A program made the translations under genes and the position numbers. The notes under the pieces were generated by a model. That model was not told the DNA's origin. It searched no databases and worked only from the letters and a program-made list of their open reading frames with translations. DNA of 25,989 nucleotides from Actinomycetes bacterium (GTDB lineage Bacteria; Actinomycetota; Acidimicrobiia; Acidimicrobiales; RAAP-2): positions 1-25,989 of the forward strand of contig JAJYWG010000087.1 of NCBI GenBank assembly GCA_021791615.1. Reading direction: 5' to 3'. Below, piece after piece: positions 14,388 to 23,566 of the stretch; position 1 is the first letter of the stretch, and the number at the start of each line of letters is the position of its first letter.

Positions 14388-15289
14388 TGCCCGACGACGG
14401 GCTCCGACGACCAGAGCTGCGCGGGCCGCTCGCCGCGTCCGACTTCCCGCGCGAGCTCGGCCTGCACCAATGGCACGTCGGCGGCGTGGGTCACGCCGAT
14501 GCAGCGGCCCGAGGCTCGTAGCACCTTCACCTCTGCCGCCCCCGCCGAGCTCTCCCGCCGTTGGGCGAGCAGCCTGTCGACGACCTCGGGGAGGAGCACC
14601 TCGCCGCCCTGTGCGAAGTCCGCGGCCGCCTCGAGCAACCCGAGCATCTCCGCCGTGAAGCCCCAGAGGTTCATGGAGACGAGCTGGTCTGGATCGAGCT
14701 CCTTCGGTTCGTGCCCGTCGCCCGCGACGATGCGCCCATCGGGGAGCGGGGTCACGTGGCGGCGCTCCTCCACCGTCTCGAGCATGTCCTCGGCGTCGAC
14801 CCGGCAGAGCCCGCGAGTCACAGGCGCGTCACCCAGCAAGGAGGCGCGTAGCCGGTAGCAGACGGCGGCGTTCACTGGCTCGCTACGTCGCAGATGGCCG
14901 GCGAGAAGGGCCAGGCCTTCGACGCCCGGGAGATCGTCGGCGTTCGCGACGCCGAAAGGGGAGCCGTCTCCGAGCTGAGGAGCCGCGGCGAGCACGGCGT
15001 CGACGGTCCCACGCGGGCTCTCCTGTCGGGCGAACTCGACCGGGACGGCACCAGGCCACGTGCGTTCGACGTGATAGCGGATGGCCGGGCCGCTCTCGGG
15101 ACCTACCACGAGGACGAGTCGATCGAATCCCGCGGCCAACGCGTCGCTCGCCAACAGATCGAGGACCGCCTCACCGGCCAGCCCGACCGGAGCGAGGGGC
15201 TTGATTCCTCCGTAGCGCGTCGCCCGCCCTGCGGCGAGCACCACGAGCGTGGCGCGTGGACGATCGGCCTGCGACGTCCGGAGGTTCAT
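14384..15289 (-). CDS. Nucleotidyltransferase of the sugar-phosphate NTP-transferase type
   Basis: The 301-aa protein has an N-terminal GT-A-like nucleotidyltransferase domain. The signature VVLAAGRATRYGGIKPLAPV (residues 16-35) corresponds to the LAAGxGTR...KP loop, and NADD (116-119) supplies the metal-binding Asp. The C-terminal third lacks the left-handed beta-helix of GlmU-type enzymes. The reaction would be transfer of a nucleotidyl group to a phosphorylated sugar or choline-like acceptor; the substrate is not identifiable. ATG 15289 is preceded by a G-rich ribosome-binding stretch and overlaps the ketosynthase stop (ATGA). A longer in-frame extension upstream to 15694 is antiparallel-frame noise inside fabH. 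Confidence 0.85.
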   Translation of the reverse strand: MNLRTSQADRPRATLVVLAAGRATRYGGIKPLAPVGLAGEAVLDLLASDALAAGFDRLVLVVGPESGPAIRYHVERTWPGAVPVEFARQESPRGTVDAVLAAAPQLGDGSPFGVANADDLPGVEGLALLAGHLRRSEPVNAAVCYRLRASLLGDAPVTRGLCRVDAEDMLETVEERRHVTPLPDGRIVAGDGHEPKELDPDQLVSMNLWGFTAEMLGLLEAAADFAQGGEVLLPEVVDRLLAQRRESSAGAAEVKVLRASGRCIGVTHAADVPLVQAELAREVGRGERPAQLWSSEPVVGQ

Positions 15290-16218
15290 CCCCCCCAGCG
15301 TAGGACGGCGCTCGCCCAGGTCATCCCTCCGCCGAACCCCGTCAACAGCAGGTGGTCGCCGGCCGACACCCGGCCGTTGCGCAGCGCGTCCTCGAGGGCC
15401 AACGGGATCGACGCCGACGACGTGTTGCCGTAGCGGTCGATGACGACTGCGGTGCGTTCCTCGGGGATCCCGAGGCGCTGGCACGCGGCCTGGATGATCC
15501 GGAGGTTTGCCTGGTGCGGCACGAGGAGATCGACGTCGGACGCCGTCAGCCCGGCGTCTTCGAGCGCGCGCTGGGCGGATTCGACGACGACGCGCACCGC
15601 CTTGCGGAAGACCTCCTTGCCATCCATGAAGAGGTAGCCGCCGTGGTCGCATCTGAGGAGGTGCCGGAGCGTGCCGTCCGCGCCGAAGTTCCAACTGAGC
15701 AGGTCGCCGGATCCGTCGACGGGCTCCACCACGACCGCGCCGGCACCGTCACCCACCAGCACAGCCATCGTCCGGTCGTCCCAGTCCGTGATGCGGCTCA
15801 GGGCGTCCGCTCCGATGACGAGCACCCGGCCCGAGCCGACCGCCACGAGTCCGGCTGCGGCGACCAGTCCGTAGACGAACCCCGAGCAGGCGGCATTGAG
15901 GTCGAACGCTCCCCCTTGCACGCCGAGCCCGGCTTGCACGGTCGCCGACGTTGCCGGGACCAGCGCATCGGGGGTGGTGGTGGCCAGCAGCACGACGTCG
16001 ATGTCGGAGGGCCCCAGACCCGCGTCCTCGATCGCCCGCCGTCCGGCCTCGATCGCCATCTGAGAGGTGATGCCGCCGACCCGGCGCTCCTTGATGCCGG
16101 TGCGTTCGGTGATCCAGGTGTCGCTGGTGTCGAGGGTCGCGGAGAGGTCGTCGTTGGTGACGACCTTGTCGGGGACGGAGATCCCGCAGCCTCGGACGGT
16201 GATGCCCCGCACGGTCAT
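15286..16218 (-). CDS. fabH: 3-oxoacyl-ACP synthase III (KAS III / FabH-like)
   Basis: Decarboxylative condensation of an acyl-CoA starter with malonyl-ACP is the family reaction. The 310-aa protein has the complete Cys-His-Asn triad: C111 in LNAACSGFVYGL, H235 in VPHQANLRI and N265 in RYGNTSSASIP. Other hallmarks are WITERTGIKERR (about 35-46) and the C-terminal LLTGFGGGMTWAS. Start ATG 16218 overlaps the thiolase stop by 4 nt. It is not flanked by fabD, acpP or fabF as in housekeeping clusters. It sits among an SCPx-like thiolase, an F420-type oxidoreductase and a nucleotidyltransferase, so a role in a specialised lipid or secondary product is possible. That is inference; it could equally be the cell's only FabH. 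Confidence 0.92.
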   Translation of the reverse strand: MTVRGITVRGCGISVPDKVVTNDDLSATLDTSDTWITERTGIKERRVGGITSQMAIEAGRRAIEDAGLGPSDIDVVLLATTTPDALVPATSATVQAGLGVQGGAFDLNAACSGFVYGLVAAAGLVAVGSGRVLVIGADALSRITDWDDRTMAVLVGDGAGAVVVEPVDGSGDLLSWNFGADGTLRHLLRCDHGGYLFMDGKEVFRKAVRVVVESAQRALEDAGLTASDVDLLVPHQANLRIIQAACQRLGIPEERTAVVIDRYGNTSSASIPLALEDALRNGRVSAGDHLLLTGFGGGMTWASAVLRWGG

Positions 16219-17411
16219 CGTCTCCCTGCAGCCACGGCGTGCATGCCCACGTAGGCCGCGTCTCCTTCGATCACGCCGCCGGTGTTCACCGCGAGGCCGA
16301 GGCGCGCGCCGGGGACCTGGCGGCCGCCCGCTCTGCCGCGCAGTTGGATCGCCAGCTCCACGAGTTGAGCCAGCCCGGTCGCGCCGAGGGGATGGCCGCG
16401 CCCGACGAGCCCGCCGCTCGGGTTCACGCACAGCCCCTTCCCGCCGATCGTGGTCTGGCCGGCCAAGGTTGCAGGCCCAGCTTCGCCGATCGCGAAGAGG
16501 CCGAGGGACTCGAGCGCGTAGATCTCCTCGGGGCTGGTGGCGTCGTGGATCTCCGCGAGGTCGAAGTCGTCCGGCCCAAGGCCGCTCGCCTCCCACATCG
16601 CTGACGCGGTGTCCGCGAGGCGGTCGTGGTAGTCCAGCTCCCCGTTTCCCGAACGCGCCACGGAGGCGATGATACGCGGCGCATCGCTCGGCGCCCCAGT
16701 TGCCGGCCCGAGCACCATCGCCGCGGCCCCGTCGGTGAAGGAGCTGCACATCAGACGGGTGAGGATGCCGGAGACCTGCGGCGCGGCAAGGACCTCGTCG
16801 ATCGTCACCGCATCCTGGACCTGCGCGTTGGGGTTCCAGCTTGCGTGGAGCCGCGCCTTCACCGCCGCCGCCGCGAACTGCTCGAGAGTGGCGCCGTGAT
16901 CTTCCATGCACTCCCGAGCCCAGCGGTCGTTGAGGGCCATGAGGACGCTCCCACCAGGGTTCTGTTCTGCGACGAATCGGGCGTGCATGTCAGCCCGGTA
17001 ATCGGAGGGCAGCCCGTCTTCGATCCCGGCCAGCGTCGCCGCCCGGTCTCCAGTCCACATCTTCTCGACTCCGAGGACGAGCACCGGTCCCGCGCCCGCA
17101 CGTGCCGCGTACGTCGCCACCTGTGCGGCGGACGCCCCCCCAGCGCACGAGTTGTCGACGTTGAGCACCGGCACGCTCCCCAGTCCGGCCTTCCGGAGCC
17201 ACGACTGTCCGCGGATGCAGCCCTGGTCGCAGAGCCGTCCGCCCATCGCGTTGCTCGCGACCACGAGGCTGAGCCGCTCGGGCTCGACCCCCGCGTCGGC
17301 GAGCGCCCCGTGGACCGCCTGGTGCGCCATCGCCTCGGGCGACAGGTCGCGCCTGGCCATGTCGGTCATCCCCGTTCCGAGGATCGCCACCGGCTCGGCC
17401 ACGCTGCTCAC
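16215..17411 (-). CDS. Thiolase family protein, SCPx/lipid-transfer type
   Basis: A 398-aa thiolase-fold enzyme. The nucleophile loop is VLNVDNSCAGGASAAQ (C89). HDATSPEEIYALESLG (mid-protein) and GGLVGRGHPLGATG (H near 340) correspond to the two His motifs. The C-terminal Cys-Gly of classical thiolases is replaced by NTGG, as in the SCP2/SCPx-like group that acts on steroid or branched side-chain acyl-CoAs, or in partner complexes. No OB-fold/zinc-ribbon DUF35 partner, common beside such thiolases, is present here. Start GTG 17411 overlaps the LLM stop (GTGA); a further upstream extension is a shadow of that gene. Direction, degradative or biosynthetic, cannot be read from sequence. Confidence 0.88.
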   Translation of the reverse strand: MSSVAEPVAILGTGMTDMARRDLSPEAMAHQAVHGALADAGVEPERLSLVVASNAMGGRLCDQGCIRGQSWLRKAGLGSVPVLNVDNSCAGGASAAQVATYAARAGAGPVLVLGVEKMWTGDRAATLAGIEDGLPSDYRADMHARFVAEQNPGGSVLMALNDRWARECMEDHGATLEQFAAAAVKARLHASWNPNAQVQDAVTIDEVLAAPQVSGILTRLMCSSFTDGAAAMVLGPATGAPSDAPRIIASVARSGNGELDYHDRLADTASAMWEASGLGPDDFDLAEIHDATSPEEIYALESLGLFAIGEAGPATLAGQTTIGGKGLCVNPSGGLVGRGHPLGATGLAQLVELAIQLRGRAGGRQVPGARLGLAVNTGGVIEGDAAYVGMHAVAAGRR

Positions 17412-18475
17412 CCGCACACCCCTGCCACCTCGTACGCCTCCACGCGCGAATGGCGGCCGCTCGCGGCGGGGCACGTCTGCTCCCGAAAGAAGCGAGCTCT
17501 CCCTTCCAGCTGTTCGCCCGGGCCGAAAAATTCGCAGGCCGCGGCCAGGGCGCAGAACTGCTCCAGCGCGTCGTCTGCGGCGACCAGCACGATCACCTGT
17601 GCGGCGCCCGCGTCGACGTAGGCTGCGGCCACCTCCGCACAGTGCGCGGCTGACCCGGCCACCAGGTGGCGCTCGAAGGCCTTGGGCGGGATGCCGTAGA
17701 GGCGGGAGAGCCACCTGCCGCCGGCGGCGCGGCCCCGGGTGCCGTCCTCGTCGACGACGGTGACCATCACGGCAGCAGGGACGATGTCGTCGGGGTCCCG
17801 ACTGCTGTCCGAGGCAAGGTCCCGAAGGTGGGAGAGAGAGGCTGCGAACTTCTCTGGTCCGATGAAGAGGGGAACCCAGCCGTCGCCGACGGTCGCGGCC
17901 CGGCGCAGCGCCGCAGCACTGGATCCACCAACCCATACCGGCACGGGCGGCGCAGGCGCGAGGCGGTACCCGCCCAGCTCCTCGTTGCCGTGCCACGCAG
18001 CGTGCAAGGCGGCGATCCCCGAGTCGAGGTCCCTGCCGCGGTGGTGGAACGCTGCACCCGCGAGGTCGTACTCGCGGGCGTGAATACCCGATCCCACGCC
18101 CAGAATGAAGCGCCCGCCGCTCAGCACCTGGAGCGCGGCCGCCTGCTTCGCCGTGGCGGCCGGTGCACGCAGGGGAAGCTGGAGCACGCACGATCCGACC
18201 ACCACCCGCCGGGTCGCCGAGGCTGCGACAGCGATCGTCGTGAGGCACTCGGTCGTCGGCTTGGGCCAGAAGAGATGGTCCGAGACCCACACGCCGCCCG
18301 CTCCTGCGTGCTCTGCGCCGGCTGCCAACGCGGTCACCCATTCGGTACTACCGAAGGTGAGACAGTCGGTAGTACCGGTAGCACTACCATCGGCACGGCC
18401 GCCGCCGGCTCCAGGCATCGGCGGAAGGAGGAGGCCTAGATGCCCGGGGCGAACGGACGGGCTGACCAGCGGCAT
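17408..18475 (-). CDS. LLM class F420-dependent oxidoreductase
   Basis: Luciferase-like monooxygenase TIM-barrel protein, 355 aa, predicted to use F420 (or FMN). Markers include GLLLPP at the first strand, VWVSDHLFWPKP, LPLRAPAATAKQAAALQVLS, GRFILGVGSGIHAREYDLAG, and VPVWVGGSSAAALRRAA before DGWVPLF. ATG 18475 is needed to include the GLLLPP strand. Codons for residues about 30-46 contain two CGGTANTACCG palindromes, so regulatory sites lie inside the coding sequence. It is first in a chain of five overlapping genes. The substrate is unknown; relatives oxidise or reduce hydroxy- and keto-acyl compounds among others. Confidence 0.9.
   Translation of the reverse strand: MPLVSPSVRPGHLGLLLPPMPGAGGGRADGSATGTTDCLTFGSTEWVTALAAGAEHAGAGGVWVSDHLFWPKPTTECLTTIAVAASATRRVVVGSCVLQLPLRAPAATAKQAAALQVLSGGRFILGVGSGIHAREYDLAGAAFHHRGRDLDSGIAALHAAWHGNEELGGYRLAPAPPVPVWVGGSSAAALRRAATVGDGWVPLFIGPEKFAASLSHLRDLASDSSRDPDDIVPAAVMVTVVDEDGTRGRAAGGRWLSRLYGIPPKAFERHLVAGSAAHCAEVAAAYVDAGAAQVIVLVAADDALEQFCALAAACEFFGPGEQLEGRARFFREQTCPAASGRHSRVEAYEVAGVCG
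18341..18388. promoter_or_regulatory. Operator-like palindromes inside the LLM gene's 5' end
   Basis: TTCGGTA-C-TACCGAA (18341-18355) is a perfect 15-bp palindrome. CGGTA-G-TACCG (18367-18377) repeats its core 24 bp away. An overlapping GGTAG-CA-CTACC (18377-18388) adds a third inverted pair. All fall within the first 45 codons of the LLM gene and share the core CGGTANTACCG with sites upstream. Confidence 0.65.
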
Positions 18476-18532
18476 TCCGTCATGCTACCCGCCCCTCGCT
18501 GGGCGCGCACATCTTTGGCCTGCGGTAGTACG

Positions 18533-18568
18533 TCTAGTATGACCAATTGGGGACTTCGGTATTACCGA
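18533..18568. promoter_or_regulatory. Operator-like palindromes upstream of the LLM operon
   Basis: TCGGTA-T-TACCGA (18556-18568) is perfect. An imperfect copy, CGGTAGTACGT, lies at 18533-18543, 24 bp from it centre to centre. They occupy the 111-bp space between the thioesterase stop and the LLM start, where the operon promoter should be. A convincing -35/-10 pair could not be placed. Confidence 0.65.
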
Positions 18569-18586
18569 CGATACTACTTCGCTGGC

Positions 18587-19048
18587 TCAACGCTCGTTGT
18601 CCGAGCGAGGGCTGGGGACGAGCGCGAGGGTGCAGCGCGAGCGGCAGATCTCGCGTCCCAGGTCGTCGTCGAGCGAGATCTCCCAAACCTGAACGGTGCG
18701 TCCGACCCGCACCGGTGCCGCCACCGCCCGGAGCACCCCCTCGCGCATCGGGCGCAGGTGGCTGGCGTTGAGCTCGATGCCGACCACGTGGTGCCCAACG
18801 GGCGCGGCAAGTGCGGCCCCGAAGCTTGCCGCGGTCTCGGCGAGCAGCGCGGAGACCCCTCCATGGAGAATCCCGTAGGGCTGATGGACCCGCTCATCCA
18901 CGGTGAGGCGGAGCTCGACCCTGTCGGAGCTCGCATGCACCAGCTCGACGCCGAGCAGCCCCGTGGCACCCCGGCGGATCGCAGAGGCGAGGTCCACGTG
19001 GACGTCGCCGTGCGGCGACGGTTCGCGCTCGGCGGCCACGGGTCGCAC
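18587..19048 (-). CDS. PaaI/hotdog-fold thioesterase
   Basis: The 153-aa single hotdog-domain protein is predicted to hydrolyse acyl-CoA thioesters. The signature HQPYGILHGGVSALLAETAAS has the long helix with the HGG turn and the catalytic Glu/Asp region of PaaI and 4-hydroxybenzoyl-CoA thioesterase type proteins. Later strands include VVGIELNASHLRPMREG. GTG 19048 is the longest start, with a poor ribosome-binding site; the first 20 residues look dispensable, so the true start may be further in. It lies 111 bp upstream of and in line with the LLM-thiolase-ketosynthase genes, and head-to-head with threonine aldolase. It plausibly belongs to the acyl-CoA operon functionally, but the operator cluster suggests a separate promoter follows it. 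Confidence 0.85.
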   Translation of the reverse strand: MRPVAAEREPSPHGDVHVDLASAIRRGATGLLGVELVHASSDRVELRLTVDERVHQPYGILHGGVSALLAETAASFGAALAAPVGHHVVGIELNASHLRPMREGVLRAVAAPVRVGRTVQVWEISLDDDLGREICRSRCTLALVPSPRSDNER

Positions 19049-19082
19049 ATTACCGGTGAGCCAGGCCGAAGTGGGACGACGC

Positions 19083-19088
19083 TACGAT
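19083..19088 (+). promoter_or_regulatory. Candidate -10 element for leaderless ltaE transcript
   Basis: TACGAT ends 6 nt before the ATG of the threonine aldolase gene. That spacing would put the transcription start at or next to the A of the start codon. No Shine-Dalgarno sequence precedes the ATG. The -35 position shows no good match. Confidence 0.45.
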
Positions 19089-19094
19089 CCGGCG

Positions 19095-20126
19095 ATGGCT
19101 TCGCCCTCCGCGTCCGGCGTCGTCGACCTGCGCAGTGACACGGTCACGCGGCCCACCCCCGAGATGCGGGCGGCGATGGCGGCAGCGGAGGTGGGGGACG
19201 ACGGATTCGGCGAGGATCCGACGGTCGCGTCGCTTGAGTCCCTCTATGCCGGGCGTGTCGGCAAGGAGGCAGCGGTGTTCGTGCCATCGGGGACCATGGC
19301 GAACCAGCTGGCGGTGAGGGTCCTCGCGCGGCCGGGGACCGCGGTCGTGGCTGGTCGCCGGGAGCACGTGGTGGCGTACGAGGCGGGGGCAGCGGCGCGC
19401 AACTCGGGCGTGCAGTTCCATCTCGTCGATGACGCCGACGGCGTCGTCGCGCCGTCGGACGTCAGCTACGCCGTGTCGCTCGCCGACTACCACCAGCCTT
19501 CGGTCTCCCTCGTCTGCATCGAGAACACCCACATGGCCTCGGGTGGGATCCCATGGACGCTCGAGCAGCTCGACGGTCTGCGGGCCGCCGCCGGCGAGAT
19601 CCCCGTGCACATGGACGGCGCCAGGCTGTTCAACGCCGCTGTCGCGACCGGCGTGCCGGCGTCTGCCATGGCGGCACGTGCCACGACGGTCATGTCCTGT
19701 TTGTCCAAGGGGCTGTGCGCGCCAGTGGGCTCGCTGCTCGCCGGACCGTCGGCGGTGATCGACGCAGCCCGTGTGGAGCGCAAGCGTCTCGGCGGGGCGA
19801 TGCGCCAAGCAGGGATCGTCGCCGCTGCGGGCATCGTGGCGCTCGAGACCATGGTGGACCGTCTCGGCGAGGACCACGCCCGTGCGCGCCGGCTGGCCGG
19901 GGCGGTGGCGGACCGATGGCCCCACTCGGGAGCAGATCCGGAGCGGACGGCGACGAACCTCGTCGTCTTCTCGCCGCCCGACCCCCGTGCGGTGGTCTCT
20001 CATCTTCATGCCAGCGGGATCCTCGCCGACATGACCGAGCCCGGGGTGGTGAGGCTGGTGACCCACCACGACGTCGACGACGAAGGGATCGAGCGCGCGG
20101 TCGCTGTCATCGCGCGGGCGCCTTGA
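19095..20126 (+). CDS. ltaE: Low-specificity L-threonine aldolase
   Basis: PLP enzyme that splits L-threonine/L-allo-threonine into glycine and acetaldehyde. The 343-aa protein starts with the family hallmark [20 protein letters not shown]. It has [10 protein letters not shown] and [12 protein letters not shown] for cofactor and substrate phosphates, the PLP-stacking/Asp region [11 protein letters not shown], and the Schiff-base lysine K205 in [17 protein letters not shown] 19095 is chosen because homology begins within ten residues of it; an upstream extension to 18903 overlaps the divergent thioesterase gene. Divergent spacing to that gene is only 46 bp. Together with the nearby S-adenosylhomocysteine hydrolase and threonine dehydratase, it suggests glycine/one-carbon and threonine turnover. 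Confidence 0.93.
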   Translation: MASPSASGVVDLRSDTVTRPTPEMRAAMAAAEVGDDGFGEDPTVASLESLYAGRVGKEAAVFVPSGTMANQLAVRVLARPGTAVVAGRREHVVAYEAGAAARNSGVQFHLVDDADGVVAPSDVSYAVSLADYHQPSVSLVCIENTHMASGGIPWTLEQLDGLRAAAGEIPVHMDGARLFNAAVATGVPASAMAARATTVMSCLSKGLCAPVGSLLAGPSAVIDAARVERKRLGGAMRQAGIVAAAGIVALETMVDRLGEDHARARRLAGAVADRWPHSGADPERTATNLVVFSPPDPRAVVSHLHASGILADMTEPGVVRLVTHHDVDDEGIERAVAVIARAP

Positions 20127-20256
20127 CCGCCGCCGGGCGCGGACACTGCGCTTTCGAGCGATCTCGTCGGGACCCGCTGAGGCAGCCGTCTGGGGACTCG
20201 GAGGAGCACGGTGCCCTTTCGCAGCCGCCGGGATCGGAAGGGCCGCTCGGAAAAGC

Positions 20257-21732
<1,476 letters not shown>

Positions 21733-21774
21733 GTCGCGGCGCCTCCTTGAACGTACGTGCTCGATCGATCTCCA

Positions 21775-21811
21775 GGGCGGACCGGCTCCCGAATGCGGGG
21801 CAGGGCCGCCC
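21775..21811 (-). promoter_or_regulatory. Nested inverted repeat in the ahcY leader
   Basis: Outer arms GGGCGG/CCGCCC (21775-21780 with 21806-21811) enclose an inner CCCG-AATG-CGGG hairpin (21788-21799). The structure would form in the ahcY transcript about 40-80 nt before the start codon. It does not match the SAH or SAM riboswitch consensus that I can recall, so only a structured leader is claimed. Confidence 0.3.
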
Positions 21812-22026
21812 ACCGAGGATCCTCAAGGATAGGCGGCGAGCGCCGACCACGGCGCCAGCCGCGGCGTGCCAGCCGGTGGCGCGTTCGGCCCGATGCACGA
21901 GCTCTCCCCGCCATCTGCCGAGGACACGGGCCGGGGTCCGTCTGGTGCGACGCCGAACTGGCGACGATATTGGGTACCCGACAGCAAGATGCCACACAGG
22001 CAACAGCCACCGGACGGAGGACCCAC

Positions 22027-23427
22027 ATGCCCCTTCACCGCCGAAGGACAGTCCAGAGCCGGCTCTCGGAACCCGTCTTCGCGTCCGCCGCACTCGGCCG
22101 GGAATTGCCCAAGTACCGGTTCTCGGAGGTCGAGATGGCCCCTGAAGTCGCGTTCCAGGTCGTTCGCGACGAGCTCCTCCTGGATGGCAATGCTCGACAG
22201 AACTTGGCCACGTTCTGCCAGACGTGGGAGGAGCCCCAGGTGCACACCTTGATGGACATCGCCATCGACAAGAACCTGATCGATCAGGACGAGTACCCGC
22301 AGTCGGCGGAGATCGAGCGGCGCTGCGTCCACATGATCGCCGACCTTTGGAACGCGCCGGATGCCGCGGACACGGTCGGCACCTCGACGCTCGGATCGTC
22401 GGAGGCCGCGATGCTCGCTGGCATGGCAGCGCTCCGGCGGTGGAGGGCCAAGCAGAAGCAGGCGGGACACCCTGCGGAGCGGCCCAACATGGTGTGCGGC
22501 CCGGTCCAGGTGGTCTGGCACAAGTTCGCCCGGTACTGGGACGTCGAGATCCGAGAGATGCCGATGGCTCCGGGCAGGTACGGCCTCACTGCCGAGGAGA
22601 TGCTGTCGCGCGTCGACGAGAACACCATCTTCGTCGTGCCGACCTTCGGAGTGACGTACACGGGCAGGTACGAACCGGTGGCGGAGCTCGCGAGCGCGCT
22701 CGACGAGTTGGAGCAGCGCTGCGGGTTCGACGTGGACATCCACGTGGACGCGGCCAGCGGCGGATTCCTCGCTCCGTTCTGCGCGCCCGAGCTGCTCTTC
22801 GACTTCCGGGTCCCGAGGGTGAAGTCCATCAACGCCTCGGGCCACAAGTTCGGGCTCGCGCCTGTTGGCGTGGGATGGGTGATCTGGCGCGACGAGCACC
22901 AGCTGCCGTCGGAGCTGATCTTCCACGTCGATTACCTGGGCGGCGACATGCCAGATTTTCACCTCAACTTCTCCCGCCCTGCGGGCCAGATCATCGCCCA
23001 GTACTACGACTTCGTCCGGCTCGGGCGCGACGGCTACCGGCGCGTCCACCAGGCGTGCTACGACACCGGCCGGTACCTCGCCGAGCAGCTCCCTTCCGTC
23101 GGCCCCTTCGAGCTGCTCGCCACGAGCGATCCCCGCACCGGGATCCCCGCCGTGACGTGGCGCATCGCGGCGGGGGCGACGCCTGGATACAGCCTGTTCG
23201 ATCTGGCGGACCGGCTGCGCAACCGTGGCTGGCAGGTGCCTGCGTACGCTCTCACCGGGAGCGCAGAGGACATCTCCGTCCAGCGAGTCCTCGTGCGTCA
23301 GGGGGTCGATCGGGACCTCGCGTCATTGCTTCTCGACGACCTCCGCGCCGCCGTCGAACACTTCGAGCGCCATCCCGTCTCGGTCGGCATGACGCCAGAG
23401 GAAGCAGGCGGCTTCAATCACCTCTGA
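22027..23427 (+). CDS. gadB: Glutamate decarboxylase
   Basis: PLP enzyme converting glutamate to GABA and CO2 with proton consumption. The 466-aa protein equals the usual length of bacterial GadA/B. Visible are the N-terminal [36 protein letters not shown] for the PLP phosphate, [13 protein letters not shown] with the PLP-pyridine Asp, and [18 protein letters not shown] with Schiff-base K274. ATG 22027 has GGAGG seven bases upstream. It diverges from ahcY. No glutamate/GABA antiporter (GadC-like) gene is in the window, so the enzyme may serve GABA-shunt metabolism or act with a distant transporter in acid resistance. Confidence 0.95.
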   Translation: MPLHRRRTVQSRLSEPVFASAALGRELPKYRFSEVEMAPEVAFQVVRDELLLDGNARQNLATFCQTWEEPQVHTLMDIAIDKNLIDQDEYPQSAEIERRCVHMIADLWNAPDAADTVGTSTLGSSEAAMLAGMAALRRWRAKQKQAGHPAERPNMVCGPVQVVWHKFARYWDVEIREMPMAPGRYGLTAEEMLSRVDENTIFVVPTFGVTYTGRYEPVAELASALDELEQRCGFDVDIHVDAASGGFLAPFCAPELLFDFRVPRVKSINASGHKFGLAPVGVGWVIWRDEHQLPSELIFHVDYLGGDMPDFHLNFSRPAGQIIAQYYDFVRLGRDGYRRVHQACYDTGRYLAEQLPSVGPFELLATSDPRTGIPAVTWRIAAGATPGYSLFDLADRLRNRGWQVPAYALTGSAEDISVQRVLVRQGVDRDLASLLLDDLRAAVEHFERHPVSVGMTPEEAGGFNHL

Positions 23428-23443
23428 CAAGGGTGCAATCGGC

Positions 23444-23471
23444 CGCCTCGATTGGCTCGCCTCGATTGGCG
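23444..23471 (+). repeat. 14-bp tandem duplication
   Basis: CGCCTCGATTGGCT is followed directly by CGCCTCGATTGGCG, in the convergent space after gadB. A looser pair GTGCGGAGCACAGGG / GTGTGGAGCACGGG follows within 40 bp. No coding role is seen. Confidence 0.7.
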
Positions 23472-23566
23472 TGCGGAGCACAGGGAGAACTTGGCGTGTG
23501 GAGCACGGGTAGCACTGTCCGACCCCCGCTCATCGCCTGACGCTGGTGCGCTCCGAGTGGCACGCC

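Noticed and set aside
21733..21830. SAH or SAM riboswitch in the ahcY leader
   Set aside because: The recalled consensus cores are absent; only a generic nested hairpin is present.
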